39,180 nt of DNA. Origin: DATFKA01 sp042095835. GTDB taxonomy: Bacteria > Bacteroidota > Bacteroidia > Chitinophagales > Saprospiraceae. Shown here piece after piece: positions 15,628 through 25,075 of the stretch. The first letter of the stretch is position 1; every line of letters begins with the position of its first letter. Location of the stretch: assembly GCA_042095835.1 (NCBI GenBank), contig JBELML010000046.1, positions 1-39,180 on the forward strand, given 5' to 3'. The notes beneath the pieces were generated by a model that saw nothing but the letters and a program-made list of their open reading frames with translations, searched no databases and was not told the origin of the DNA. Made by a program: the position numbers and the translations under genes.

Positions 15628-16407
15628 ATGGATAATAATTTTATAAAACAAGATTCGAGTTGGCTTTTTGTGCTACTATTGATGTTGCTTATCCCATTTA
15701 TGGGCACCGCTCAGTCGCAGCTCTCTGCTATAGATATCGTCAAAAAAGCAGATGAAAAAAATCGAGGTCTGACCAGCCAAGCAGTGCTCAAAATGACCAT
15801 TGTACGGCCTACTTGGACACGAGAAATTCAAATGAAAAGCTGGTCAAAAGGTAGCGATTTTTCTTTGACCTTGATCACTGCTCCGGCTCGCGATAAAGGT
15901 GCCGCTTTTCTCAAAAGAAATAAAGAAATTTGGAATTGGCAACCTACGATTGATCGGGTCATCAAAATGCCGCCCTCTATGATGATGCAATCTTGGATGG
16001 GATCAGATTTTAAAAACGATGATTTGGTCAGAGAATCTTCTATTGTCGAAGATTATACTCATCGCTTGGTAGGAGAAGAGGAGATCGAGGGTCGTCCATG
16101 CTATATCATCGAACTGATTCCCAAAGAAGATGCTCCAGTCGTTTGGGGCAAGGTGACTTCCTGGATAGATCAAGCAGAATTTATGCAACTCAAAACAGCA
16201 TTCTACGACGAAGATGACTACCTCGTTAATACGATGTACGGTAAAAAGATTAAAGAATTGGGTGGTAAGCTTTTACCTTCTGTATTAGAGGTCGTACCAG
16301 CAGACGAAGAGGGGCAAAAAACGATGGTAGAATACCTGAGTTTGGCCTTCGACAAACCGATTAAAGAGTCGTTTTTCTCTGTTCAAAATATGAAGCGAAT
16401 TCGATAA
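15628..16407 (+). CDS. LolA-like outer-membrane lipoprotein-sorting protein
   Basis: Exported 259-aa protein of the LolA/LppX-like beta-barrel-fragment fold (outer membrane lipoprotein-sorting family). A signal peptide (LFVLLLMLLIPFMGTAQS) ends near residue 31, followed by AIDIVKKADEKNRGLTSQAV and MTIVRPTWTREIQMKSWSKG, then NKEIWNWQPTIDRVIKMPPS, typical of this family. It probably binds lipid or lipoprotein acyl chains in the periplasm and works with the ABC transporter encoded next. The start at 15628 is the first ATG outside the MITE-like element; an in-frame start inside the element is rejected. It is separated by 18 bp from permease 1. Confidence 0.83.
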   Translation: MDNNFIKQDSSWLFVLLLMLLIPFMGTAQSQLSAIDIVKKADEKNRGLTSQAVLKMTIVRPTWTREIQMKSWSKGSDFSLTLITAPARDKGAAFLKRNKEIWNWQPTIDRVIKMPPSMMMQSWMGSDFKNDDLVRESSIVEDYTHRLVGEEEIEGRPCYIIELIPKEDAPVVWGKVTSWIDQAEFMQLKTAFYDEDDYLVNTMYGKKIKELGGKLLPSVLEVVPADEEGQKTMVEYLSLAFDKPIKESFFSVQNMKRIR

Positions 16408-16425
16408 TTATTCATTGCCATTAAC

Positions 16426-17643
16426 ATGCAGTTAAAACTAGCTTGGAGAAATATATGGCGTAATAAAAGACGCACAGCTATCACCGCAGCATCCATCATG
16501 TTTGCCGTTTTGCTATCGACTTTTATGGATGCTATGCAAAAGGGCGCTTGGGACAACCTGATTTCCAATGTGGTTAACTACTACTATGGGTATGTACAAG
16601 TTCATCAAAAAGGTTACTGGGAAGAACAAACCCTAGAAAAGTCCTTCGAGTACGACGCAAGTATGATCGAACAAGCCGAAGCTATTAGCTCGGTAGAGAC
16701 CGTGCTGCCGCGCCTGGAGTCATTTGCCTTGGCTTCAAGTGGAAATAATACTGCTGGGGCCTTAATTATCGGCACTAATCCTGAAAAGGAAGACGAGGTT
16801 ACAGCACTCAAAAGTAGAGTTGTAGAAGGAGATTACCTGGCCACTGGTGATAAAGCCGTATTAATCGCTGAAGGCATGAGTGAGCAATTGAAAATAGGCT
16901 TGGGCGATACGCTAGTATTGATTGGTCAAGGATTTAGAGGCGTGAATGCTGCTGGTAAATATCCAGTTAAAGGGATTGTCAATTTTGGATCTCCAGAACT
17001 AAACAAGCAGATGGTGTATATGCCATTAGCAGAGACCCAATGGTTTTATGGTGCGGAAGGTCGATTGACATCGCTTGCTTTTGGACTGAAAAACCCTAAT
17101 AAGGTCAAGCGTACTTTGCAAGCACTCAATGCTCAATTGGATACTAGTGCTTATGAGATTATGGACTGGGAAGCGATGCTACCCGATTTGGTAGAAGCCA
17201 GGACCTTGGATAGCGGAGGTAATGTAGTTGTCTACTTTATACTCTATATGATTATTGCCTTTGGCATTTTTGGTACCATTCTGATGATGACCAAGGAGCG
17301 CTCCTACGAGTTTGGCGTACTTATATCGATAGGAATGCGGCGCATGAAACTAGCGAGAATCGTTTGGTTGGAGGTTTTCTTCTTGGGGCTTTTGGGAGCT
17401 ATTTTAGGTATTTTACTGAGTATTCCTTTGGTGGCTTACTTTCATGTCAACCCTATGGAGTTTTCTGGTTCTTATTCGTCGACTATGGAGCGCTTTGGCT
17501 TTGAGGCCGTTTTTCCGACCTTGTTTCGTTGGGATATTTTTGCCGTCCAAGCACTAGTGATCATCATTATGACCAGCATTTTGGGATTATTCCCTTTTTA
17601 TATACTTAATAAATTGAAGCCGGTACAGGCGATGCGATCTTAA
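16426..17643 (+). CDS. ABC transporter permease, FtsX/LolE type (1)
   Basis: A 405-aa inner-membrane permease with the four-helix FtsX/MacB layout: one helix near residues 17-36 after WRNIWRNKRRTAITAASIMF, a large periplasmic domain (about 45-260), and three C-terminal helices (about 265-290, 315-345, 370-395) ending LNKLKPVQAMRS. The conserved coupling stretch YEFGVLISIGMRRMKLARIV precedes the third helix. It most likely forms a heterodimer with the next permease, driven by the ATPase at 19177, and exports a lipoprotein or lipid received by the LolA-like protein. Confidence 0.87.
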   Translation: MQLKLAWRNIWRNKRRTAITAASIMFAVLLSTFMDAMQKGAWDNLISNVVNYYYGYVQVHQKGYWEEQTLEKSFEYDASMIEQAEAISSVETVLPRLESFALASSGNNTAGALIIGTNPEKEDEVTALKSRVVEGDYLATGDKAVLIAEGMSEQLKIGLGDTLVLIGQGFRGVNAAGKYPVKGIVNFGSPELNKQMVYMPLAETQWFYGAEGRLTSLAFGLKNPNKVKRTLQALNAQLDTSAYEIMDWEAMLPDLVEARTLDSGGNVVVYFILYMIIAFGIFGTILMMTKERSYEFGVLISIGMRRMKLARIVWLEVFFLGLLGAILGILLSIPLVAYFHVNPMEFSGSYSSTMERFGFEAVFPTLFRWDIFAVQALVIIIMTSILGLFPFYILNKLKPVQAMRS

Positions 17644-17693
17644 TTTTAAAACAGATATGGCCGCATAGCAATGCGATCCAACATTAGATTATT

Positions 17694-18917
17694 ATGATTC
17701 TAACACTTGCATGGCGGAATATATGGCGAAACCCAACTCGATCACTAGTGGTGATTATAGCCATTGCTTTGGGTATTTGGGCGGCCATGTTTATGTCTGG
17801 TTTCGCAACAGGTATGGTGCAAAGCTATGTCGATAACGCTATCGCAAATAGAGTTTCTCACTTGCAGATTCACCATCCCGAATACGAAGAAGATCAGGAT
17901 ATTCAGTTTTCTATAAGCAAGATAGATCAACTCAAGAACAAGCTTGACGAGGCGGATAATATCAGTGGTGTGAGCTATCGAACCTTAGCTAATGGTATGT
18001 TGGCATCGAGTAAAACTTCTCGAGCTGTACGCATCAGAGGCATTGAGCCAGCCGCGGAGCAAGCTGTGACGGGATTGCAAGGACAGGTAGAAAGTGGAAC
18101 TTATTTCGAGGGAGATCGAAAAAATCAAATCTTGCTCAGTGAGCGCTTAGCAGATAAGTTGGGCGTGAAACTCAAGAAGAAGGTAGTACTCACTTTTCAG
18201 GATAAAGACCGGGAAATTGTAGCTGCCGCTTTTAGAGTAGTCGGTATCTATGATACTGGGAATAATATTTTTGATGATGTACACATTTTTGTAAAGCATC
18301 AAGATATTCAACGGCTGCTTGGTGTCGACGCCCAAAATGCCCTCTACCACGAAGCGGCTATCCTTTTGCAGGATAAAACAGGAATGGATTCACTCCAGCA
18401 TCAATTACAAACACAGTTTCCAAATCTTTTGATTGAAAATTACCGAGAGCGTGCACCAGATGTGGACTTATATGAGTCCATGCTAGGCTCTTTATCGCTG
18501 ATTTATTTGATCATCATCATGCTGGCACTCGTGTTTGGAATTATCAATACCATGTTGATGGCCGTACTGGAGCGCATCAGAGAACTAGGTATGTTGATGG
18601 CCATCGGTATGAATAAACTGAAAGTCTTTTTGATGATTATGACGGAGACACTGCTTTTAACATTAGTAGGGGCACCTTTGGGGCTTGGGCTTGGAGCTCT
18701 GACGGTAGCCTATGTAGGTAAAAAAGGTCTTGACTTGTCTGCGTTTTCTAGTGCGATGGAGATGTATGGAATGTCGAATGTCGTTTATTTTGAATTGTCA
18801 CCAGCGGTATATGGGCAAGTCGTCATCGTAGTGAGTATGACCGCCATTTTGGCCTCGATTTATCCTGCTTTGAAAGCCATCAGACTGAAACCAGTAGAGG
18901 CGATTCGGAAATTGTAA
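17694..18917 (+). CDS. ABC transporter permease, FtsX/LolC type (2)
   Basis: A 407-aa paralogue of the preceding permease with the same architecture: N-terminal WRNIWRNPTRSLVVIIAIAL, a periplasmic domain (about 45-265), helices near 270-295, 320-350 and 375-400, and the C-terminal LKAIRLKPVEAIRKL. IRELGMLMAIGMNKLKVFLM is the coupling-helix region. It begins 50 bp after permease 1. The gene is followed not by its ATPase directly but by about 260 bp containing a 44-bp tandem repeat array. Confidence 0.87.
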   Translation: MILTLAWRNIWRNPTRSLVVIIAIALGIWAAMFMSGFATGMVQSYVDNAIANRVSHLQIHHPEYEEDQDIQFSISKIDQLKNKLDEADNISGVSYRTLANGMLASSKTSRAVRIRGIEPAAEQAVTGLQGQVESGTYFEGDRKNQILLSERLADKLGVKLKKKVVLTFQDKDREIVAAAFRVVGIYDTGNNIFDDVHIFVKHQDIQRLLGVDAQNALYHEAAILLQDKTGMDSLQHQLQTQFPNLLIENYRERAPDVDLYESMLGSLSLIYLIIIMLALVFGIINTMLMAVLERIRELGMLMAIGMNKLKVFLMIMTETLLLTLVGAPLGLGLGALTVAYVGKKGLDLSAFSSAMEMYGMSNVVYFELSPAVYGQVVIVVSMTAILASIYPALKAIRLKPVEAIRKL

Positions 18918-18927
18918 CGCGGATTTT

Positions 18928-19117
18928 GGAACACGGATTTTTACGGATTTAGGGGATTGCACGGATATTTTGGAACACGGATTTTTATGGATTTAGCGGA
19001 TTGCACGGATATTTTGGGATGCGTATTTTGGAACACGGATTTTTGCGGATTTAGGGGATTGCACGGATATTTTGGGACATGGATGATTATGGATTTAGGG
19101 GATTGCACGGATATTTT
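18928..19117. repeat. Four-copy 44-bp tandem repeat inside the ABC operon
   Basis: Units at 18928-18971, 18972-19015, 19030-19073 and 19074-19117, each starting GGAACACGGATTTTT or a variant and ending GGATTGCACGGATATTTT. A 14-bp spacer (19016-19029) lies between units 2 and 3. Units differ by a few substitutions. The theme ACGGATTT...GGATTGCACGGAT is, from memory, a common intergenic repeat type in Bacteroidota. No gene is contained. It separates the permease pair from its ATPase gene. Confidence 0.9.
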
Positions 19118-19176
19118 GGGTGATATGTATTCTTAGGTAGACATCATTAGATCATTATACCATTACAACATTAATA

Positions 19177-19860
19177 ATGGAAGTTATACGTACAGAGAAA
19201 GTAACTAAGGTTTATAATCCTAAAACTATACCAGTACATGCGCTGAATGGTGTAGACTTATCTATCCAGCAAGGCGAATTTACAGCTATTGTGGGGCCTT
19301 CTGGTTCTGGGAAAACGACGCTGTTGAATGTGGTTGGTGGATTGGACCGCCCGACGGAAGGGAAAGTAGTTATTGATGGGACGGATATTGCGCAGTTGTC
19401 AGAAAATAAATTAATCGATTTTCGTAAGGAAAAAATTGGCTTTGTTTTTCAAGCTTATAATCTTATTCCGGTGTTGACAGCAAAAGAAAATGTTGAGTTT
19501 GTCATGCTGCTCCAAAAACGATCAAAAGCGGAGCGTGATGCGCGGGCCAAAGAGCTTTTAGAGGCAGTAGGCATAGCAGAGAAAATTGATAAAAGGCCGG
19601 CTGAGCTGTCTGGTGGGCAGCAACAAAGGGTAGCAGTAGCTAGAGCCTTGGCCTCCAAACCCGCTTTTATTTTGGCAGATGAGCCAACAGCTAATCTGGA
19701 TTCTCATTCTACGAATACGCTTTTGGATATCATGGCAAGACTTAATGAAGAGGAGCAAATTACTTTCCTGTTTTCCACACACGATCAGCGAGTGATCGAT
19801 CGGGCAAAAAGAGTGATCACTTTAGTAGACGGTAAAATCGACACTGACGAATATAGGTAG
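19177..19860 (+). CDS. ABC transporter ATP-binding protein, LolD/MacB type
   Basis: Cytoplasmic ATPase of 227 aa, a full-length single nucleotide-binding domain. Walker A GPSGSGKTT (about 40-48), Q-loop VFQAYNLIPVLTA, signature LSGGQQQRVAVARAL, Walker B FILADEPTANLD and H-loop FSTHD are intact. PTANLD and length place it in the LolD/MacB/FtsE-like group that pairs with FtsX-type permeases, so it should power the two permeases upstream. Separation by the repeat array raises the question whether it is still transcribed from the tetR promoter. Confidence 0.92.
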   Translation: MEVIRTEKVTKVYNPKTIPVHALNGVDLSIQQGEFTAIVGPSGSGKTTLLNVVGGLDRPTEGKVVIDGTDIAQLSENKLIDFRKEKIGFVFQAYNLIPVLTAKENVEFVMLLQKRSKAERDARAKELLEAVGIAEKIDKRPAELSGGQQQRVAVARALASKPAFILADEPTANLDSHSTNTLLDIMARLNEEEQITFLFSTHDQRVIDRAKRVITLVDGKIDTDEYR

Positions 19861-19940
19861 ATTGTTTTTTATAAACATCAATTAAAGTGCAACAAAAAAG
19901 CGTATTTAGGATTGATTAGAATGGACTATAATCTTTCCCA

Positions 19941-20549
19941 ATGCTGTATTCGATCAAACAAAAGTTGAGCTTAATTCTCCTGTCTTTTTGCCTACCCTTA
20001 CTGATTTCTACTGACTGGAAATTGGCAAAATCTTCTAATGGTATTGAAGTTTTTACCAACAACTCCCCCAACTCAAAGCTCCGAGAGGTGCGTTCGGTCA
20101 CCACCGTGAAAGCTCCTCCTTCTAGTATCTTGCAGACACTGAGGACCTATGATTATATCGCTGATTGGAGGATGAAGACTAAGGAAATGGTTTTATTAGA
20201 GGGACAACCAGAGGGCCAGCATTATTTATACCTTGTTGTTGACCTTCCGCAGCCCTTTAATGATCGAGATTTTGTATTAGAGTTGACAACTAAAGAGATG
20301 CCTGACCAATCTATTCGAATTGATTTTGAAGCAGTAGAGGGAAAATACCCTTTGCAAAAAGGACGTACTCGGATGCAGACTATGAAAGGCTATTGGTTAA
20401 TAGAGCCAGAAGATGCCCAGTTTACGAAATTGACCTACGAATATTTGAGTGATCCAAGCGGCGTACCTGCTTGGATCGTCAACCTATTTTCTGTAAATGT
20501 GCCTTATAAAACCCTAAAAAAACTAAAGGCGCAACTAGAAGAAGCCTAA
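19941..20549 (+). CDS. START-domain (SRPBCC) lipid-binding-like protein
   Basis: A 202-aa protein with an N-terminal hydrophobic signal-like segment (LSLILLSFCLPLLIS), followed by a START/Bet-v1-like domain: WKLAKSSNGIEVFTNNSPNS, REVRSVTTVKAPPSSILQTL, YIADWRMKTKEMVLLE and VVDLPQPFNDRDFVLELTT. The PFNDRDFV motif is typical of bacterial START proteins, which carry hydrophobic ligands. Its location after a LolA-like/ABC operon may reflect lipid handling, but co-transcription is unproven. Its TAA stop overlaps the TAG stop of the convergent gene. Confidence 0.82.
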   Translation: MLYSIKQKLSLILLSFCLPLLISTDWKLAKSSNGIEVFTNNSPNSKLREVRSVTTVKAPPSSILQTLRTYDYIADWRMKTKEMVLLEGQPEGQHYLYLVVDLPQPFNDRDFVLELTTKEMPDQSIRIDFEAVEGKYPLQKGRTRMQTMKGYWLIEPEDAQFTKLTYEYLSDPSGVPAWIVNLFSVNVPYKTLKKLKAQLEEA

Positions 20550-21907
20550 GGTTTCTTAGGTGCTCCAAATAGCTCCACTAACTTCGCCTCAAGACTTGGG
20601 CCGCGTAGATTTTTTGCTACAATTTTACCTTCTGGACCGATCAACATTGTCTTGGGAATGGAGGTGATTCCATACTGTTTGGCTACTGCATTAGACCAGC
20701 CTTTGAGGTCACTGACATGAGGCCAAGTGAGACCATCCTTTTCGATGGCTTGTACCCAGCGGTCTTTGCTACGATCTAAACTGACACCAAGAATTTCAAA
20801 ACCTTTTTCATGGTATTGTTTGTACATACGGACCACGTTTGGATTTTCGCGTCTACACGGTCCACACCAACTCGCCCAGAAGTCAATCAAAACGTATTTG
20901 CCACGGAGGTCGCTCAATTTGAAATCTTCGCCTTCAATAGTTTGTTGAGTGAAATCAGGAGCTACCCTGCCAACCTCGAACTGAGTAAGCTGAGCCAATT
21001 TTTGCTGGACACTTGCCGCCATACGCGGGCTACTAACTTTGTTTTCATTGATAAATAGCTTGGCATATTTTGCGTAGAGATCAGATTTGTTTTTCTCCAT
21101 CGAGCGGATGATTCCTCCCAGCGCATTCTGGCGAGTACCTGTTGATTCTGCCGGGATCATCATCAAGTAGCGATCTAGAAATTGACTAACCACATTCTTT
21201 GGAACCCGAACAGAAAGTAAGGTATTGGTATACTCGTAGAAGGCATCAAATACTAAGGGTAGGCCATTGTAGCTTTCATCTTTGAAATCAGCAAAACTAA
21301 AAAATTCATTACCAAAATATTCTAGCTCATTATTGTAGTTGCCTTGGTTATGCGCAAATGAAAGGTAAGTATTTAAGGCTAGGTATTTGGCTAAATAAGG
21401 AGAAGCTTGGCGCAAGGAGTCCAGCAGCTTGACCTTCTTTTCGTCTAGTACCTTTAGCTCGGCGGTAGCTTTATCTTTATCTTCTTGAGATTTACCGCGT
21501 ACGATACGCGTCATCAATAGATTGTTGTCGCGCTTCATTCTATTGACCTGGTTCTTGAGGGAAATATAAGCACCATTAAATGCAGAACCAGAGATTTTTG
21601 CTCTTTTGGGTGTTTTACAGCTGCCACTAATTTCAAAAGCCTTTTCTGGGCCTATCATTACAGGGACCACTTTATTGGGGGCTTTACCCACGTATATCAT
21701 TTTAGGGCCTTCGGTAGCCAAGCTGATCTCGTATTTCCCCTCCGTATCAATAGTGGTTTTTTGAATAGGCATTAAGCCAACACCTCTGAATTCGAAAACC
21801 TCAATTTCATTTCCACAGTCGGTCATCTTGGCGGTCAACTGCACCTGTTCTTGTGCGTGTAAAAGAGAAACCGAAAAACAAATGAGTATAGTCAATATCT
21901 TGTTCAT
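20546..21907 (-). CDS. TlpA-like thioredoxin protein with N-terminal DUF4369
   Basis: A periplasmic thiol-disulfide oxidoreductase-type protein (453 aa). A signal peptide (ILICFSVSLLHAQ) precedes a DUF4369 beta-domain (about 20-115, QLTAKMTDCGNEIEVFEFRG), a helical middle and a C-terminal AhpC/TSA-thioredoxin domain. The redox motif WCGPC lies at 347-351 in LIDFWASWCGPCRRENPNVV, with the cis-proline loop in GITSIPKTM. This architecture is common in Bacteroidota; partners are unknown. It ends overlapping the START gene by 4 bp, tail to tail, without room for a terminator. Confidence 0.9.
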   Translation of the reverse strand: MNKILTILICFSVSLLHAQEQVQLTAKMTDCGNEIEVFEFRGVGLMPIQKTTIDTEGKYEISLATEGPKMIYVGKAPNKVVPVMIGPEKAFEISGSCKTPKRAKISGSAFNGAYISLKNQVNRMKRDNNLLMTRIVRGKSQEDKDKATAELKVLDEKKVKLLDSLRQASPYLAKYLALNTYLSFAHNQGNYNNELEYFGNEFFSFADFKDESYNGLPLVFDAFYEYTNTLLSVRVPKNVVSQFLDRYLMMIPAESTGTRQNALGGIIRSMEKNKSDLYAKYAKLFINENKVSSPRMAASVQQKLAQLTQFEVGRVAPDFTQQTIEGEDFKLSDLRGKYVLIDFWASWCGPCRRENPNVVRMYKQYHEKGFEILGVSLDRSKDRWVQAIEKDGLTWPHVSDLKGWSNAVAKQYGITSIPKTMLIGPEGKIVAKNLRGPSLEAKLVELFGAPKKP

Positions 21908-22168
21908 GCTATTTTTTTGTAAAGCTCAAGTATTTTCCAAAAATACTTCTATTCATCTGCCTTACCTAAAATCGAGTGTTAAAATAATCTTAGCATGTAC
22001 AGCTCAAGTCGTTCCCTTTAAAACATATCCATACAACCGCCGAAGACTAGCATAAGTGTCCCAAATCCTAGTACTAGTCGATGAAGCTGCAAAAAGCCCA
22101 ACTTTTATGTTATTTTTAATGTACTCTTAGTATTTAAAATCAAAACATCTGTAAACGACTACAGGATA

Positions 22169-22654
22169 ATGACACAAAGAAAATTTTATAGTTTCGATTC
22201 ATTTGGAAGCAATAATGGGAGAAATCAGAACCCTTTATTTGGGATTCTAGTTGGGATGGTGATCCTTATTGGATTATTTTTTGTGGCGCGTTTCATCGTG
22301 CGCATCCTTTATATTTTGGCGCCCATCTTTTTAATTATTGCGGCCATCGTAGATCATAAGGTGATTGTCAACTTTGCAAAGTGGCTGGTGGCTACTATCA
22401 AGAAAAGCCCACCCTTGGGCATTGGTGTTGCGATAGCTAGTGCCATTGGTTATCCTTTCCTATTTTTAATATTAATGGGGCGTGCGCTTTTTAATAAGCG
22501 AATCAAAGACGCTAATCAAGCATTTGAGCAATATACCAAAGGAGAAGAAGTTGAGTTCGAAGAGTTAGATAGCGAACCACTTGATTTGCCTGAGCTAGAC
22601 GAAGAAATTAGTAGTAGCAAGCGTAGTAGCAATGACTATGATGATGCTTTTTAA
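22169..22654 (+). CDS. Small membrane protein with acidic tail, unknown function
   Basis: A 161-aa protein with two long hydrophobic stretches (about 23-65, which may hold two helices, and 88-112) and a strongly acidic, serine-rich C-terminal tail (EEVEFEELDSEPLDLPELDE). I do not recognise a family. The ATG at 22169 is preceded by CAGGA. It is alone on its strand between two leftward genes and overlaps the 3' end of the ABC exporter gene by 4 bp. Confidence 0.65.
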   Translation: MTQRKFYSFDSFGSNNGRNQNPLFGILVGMVILIGLFFVARFIVRILYILAPIFLIIAAIVDHKVIVNFAKWLVATIKKSPPLGIGVAIASAIGYPFLFLILMGRALFNKRIKDANQAFEQYTKGEEVEFEELDSEPLDLPELDEEISSSKRSSNDYDDAF

Positions 22655-24426
22655 GCGCCTGTTTGTATAGACCATAATTCATTGTAGGTACCTTCGCTAG
22701 CAATTAACTCATCGTGGGTACCTTGCTCCACCACTCTTCCTTGATCTAATACGATGATCTGATCAGCATTCCTAATTGTAGAAAGGCGATGGGCAATGAT
22801 GATGGCGGTTTTGCCTTGAGTGAGTTGATTGAGATTGGCTTGAATGGCTTTTTCGGTTTCGGTATCCACCGCACTGGTTGCTTCATCCAATACTAAGATG
22901 GGAGCATCTTTAAGAATAGCTCTCGCTAAGCTTAAGCGTTGCCTTTGGCCACCTGAGAGCTTTATACCTCTTTCTCCTACAATACTTTGATAAGCTAGAG
23001 GCAAGCTTGCTATGAAGTCGTGTAACTTCGCTTTTTTAGCGGCTTGTATCACTTGGTCCAAACTAGCTTCCTCCATTCCATAAGCAATATTTTCGAAGAT
23101 GGTTCCATGAAAGAGATAGACTTCTTGACTCACCAAAGCTATGCGCTGGCGTAATGTCCTGATACTAAGTTCGCGTAGATCTTTACCTTCTAATTCAATT
23201 CGCCCCTGAGTCACATCGTATAAGCGGAGCAAAAGTTTGATAAAGGTCGTCTTCCCACTACCAGTAGCCCCTGCTATACCAATCCTTTGACCTGGGGAAA
23301 TTTCTAGAGAAATCCCTTTGATGATCGGATGATTGGGCTCATAGCCAAAGTGTACATCTTTCCAGCTAATTTGACTACTCTCTGATTCTAAATGCAAGGG
23401 CTTGTCCAATTCCTCTAAGTTCCGCTCTTGATCTAAGAGACCAAAAATTCTGCGCGAGGAAGCTCGGGCACGCTCGTATTCATCAAATATATTTCCCAAA
23501 CGTGTGACGGGCCACAATAATCGTTGAATCATCATTGCAAAAAAAGCTAAGGCTCCCAAGCTAAAACGCCCTGGCTCGTACAGTACCCAATAGGCACCTA
23601 TAAAAAGCGTAGCAGTGAAACCCAAGGCGATAAACATCCGAATGATCGGGATAAAAACGGCACTCCACCGAATGGCTTTATAGTTGGCATCTCGGTAGGC
23701 TTGTGATGTTTTTTCTACTCTTTTACTTTCAAAATCTTCTGCGGTAAAACTCTTAATTACTAAAATGCCCGCAATATTATTTTCTAGTCTTGAGCTTAAG
23801 GCGCCTACTTGATTACGTATGATCTGGTAGAGTGGTGCAACCTTCTTTTGGTAGTAAAAACTGCCAAGAATGATCATCGGAATAGGGATCATACCGATAA
23901 GCCCAAGCTCTAATGAAATAGCGCACAAGGACCAGCCTGCAAAGATGACTAGAATGATCAACTGGATGATCTCATTGAAAATGCTATTAATGAACCGCTC
24001 CAATTGATTAATATCATCATTGAGAATAGCCATAAGGTTACCGGTGCGCTGATTTTCGAAAAAGGCAATCTCTCTTTGCTGCATCTTTCGATAGGTATCC
24101 ATGCGTAGGTCATGCTGTACCTTTTGAGCCAAGCGGAGGAAGCCTCTTTTAAAAAGCCACTCAAAGAAGCTTTCAAAACCAAAGATCAAAAAAGTAAGAA
24201 TAGAGAGCAAGATGATAATGTCTAAGGTGTCACTATAGCCCAAGCGGGCCAACCATCCTGGCGGATTACCACTGACCGAGTCAATGAACCAAGCGGTGAG
24301 GAAGGGAGGCATCAGGTCGAAGATCTTATTGACGACACTCGCTGAGGTAGCACCCCACAAGGATTGGCGATAATTGGTTAAGTATTGGAAAAGCCTACGC
24401 ATAGGCCGGTCATTGCTTAAAGACAT
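22651..24426 (-). CDS. ABC exporter, fused permease-ATPase (MsbA/LmrA type)
   Basis: A 591-aa half-transporter with six transmembrane helices (about 20-310) followed by a nucleotide-binding domain. Walker A GATGSGKTT, Q-loop VSQEVYLFHGTIFENIAYGM, signature LSGGQRQRLSLARAIL, Walker B ILVLDEATSAVD and H-loop IIAHRLSTI are complete. It should work as a homodimer exporting lipid, peptide or drug; the substrate cannot be read. Its ATG directly abuts the stop codon of the lipoprotein gene upstream, with zero spacing, indicating translational coupling in one operon with cmk. Confidence 0.93.
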   Translation of the reverse strand: MSLSNDRPMRRLFQYLTNYRQSLWGATSASVVNKIFDLMPPFLTAWFIDSVSGNPPGWLARLGYSDTLDIIILLSILTFLIFGFESFFEWLFKRGFLRLAQKVQHDLRMDTYRKMQQREIAFFENQRTGNLMAILNDDINQLERFINSIFNEIIQLIILVIFAGWSLCAISLELGLIGMIPIPMIILGSFYYQKKVAPLYQIIRNQVGALSSRLENNIAGILVIKSFTAEDFESKRVEKTSQAYRDANYKAIRWSAVFIPIIRMFIALGFTATLFIGAYWVLYEPGRFSLGALAFFAMMIQRLLWPVTRLGNIFDEYERARASSRRIFGLLDQERNLEELDKPLHLESESSQISWKDVHFGYEPNHPIIKGISLEISPGQRIGIAGATGSGKTTFIKLLLRLYDVTQGRIELEGKDLRELSIRTLRQRIALVSQEVYLFHGTIFENIAYGMEEASLDQVIQAAKKAKLHDFIASLPLAYQSIVGERGIKLSGGQRQRLSLARAILKDAPILVLDEATSAVDTETEKAIQANLNQLTQGKTAIIIAHRLSTIRNADQIIVLDQGRVVEQGTHDELIASEGTYNELWSIQTGA

Positions 24427-25071
24427 CTATTCAATTGTACTGGATTCTACAATTTGACTATTGCACCAAGCTACATAATCCTTAATTGCCAAGCTAGCAT
24501 TTTGTATTTTTTTTAGCCAAGCTTCTTGATTCGCTTCCGAAAGATTTTCTAGGGCTATTTCTTTTTTGAAATCCTGATTTAAAAACTCAAGACCAGCGAT
24601 CTGTTTGCGAATACTCAGTTTCAGCTTGCTGGTACTCGGGGCTTGAATTTTTGCTTGAGCAAATTGATAATAGCTTTGTGCATTAGATAAGACCTGGGCA
24701 ATCGTATCTCGTCGATTGGATGGCTCGATGACCTTGGCTAGGATGGCTTTGACCTCTCCTCCGAGGTTGTATAAACTAGCGTCATTTCTATAGTTTTGAA
24801 TCTGTTGTTTATAGTCCACCACACGGTTTGTAATTTCAAAATACCTAGGGTGCTCGACTCCTTTTTGATTCAATAGGACGAGTTGCTGGTTTAGGGAATC
24901 CATTAAGTGCTCTGGCGTATCCATAGTCGATGGAGAAGACCATACTAAACGGTCTAGAGCAGTGCGATCTACTCGATCAGCAATTTTTATAAAGTCTTGG
25001 GTGGTATTTCTACAGGAAAAGGGGAGTGCAATCAGACAGATGAGTAGAAGAGCTCTCCAATTCATGAGCAT
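24427..25071 (-). CDS. Predicted lipoprotein, helical, unknown function
   Basis: A 214-aa lipoprotein: signal MLMNWRALLLICLIALPFSC with lipobox LPFSC at residue 20. The remainder is mostly helical with no recognised domain. A second in-frame ATG two codons later is equally possible as start. It lies 4 bp after cmk and directly abuts the ABC exporter gene, so the three form a tight operon. A structural or accessory role for the exporter is possible but not shown. Confidence 0.68.
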   Translation of the reverse strand: MLMNWRALLLICLIALPFSCRNTTQDFIKIADRVDRTALDRLVWSSPSTMDTPEHLMDSLNQQLVLLNQKGVEHPRYFEITNRVVDYKQQIQNYRNDASLYNLGGEVKAILAKVIEPSNRRDTIAQVLSNAQSYYQFAQAKIQAPSTSKLKLSIRKQIAGLEFLNQDFKKEIALENLSEANQEAWLKKIQNASLAIKDYVAWCNSQIVESSTIE

Positions 25072-25075
25072 TAGG

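Noticed and set aside
18928..19117. CRISPR-like array
   Set aside because: The 44-bp units are directly contiguous with no unique spacers except one 14-bp interruption, and no cas genes are present.
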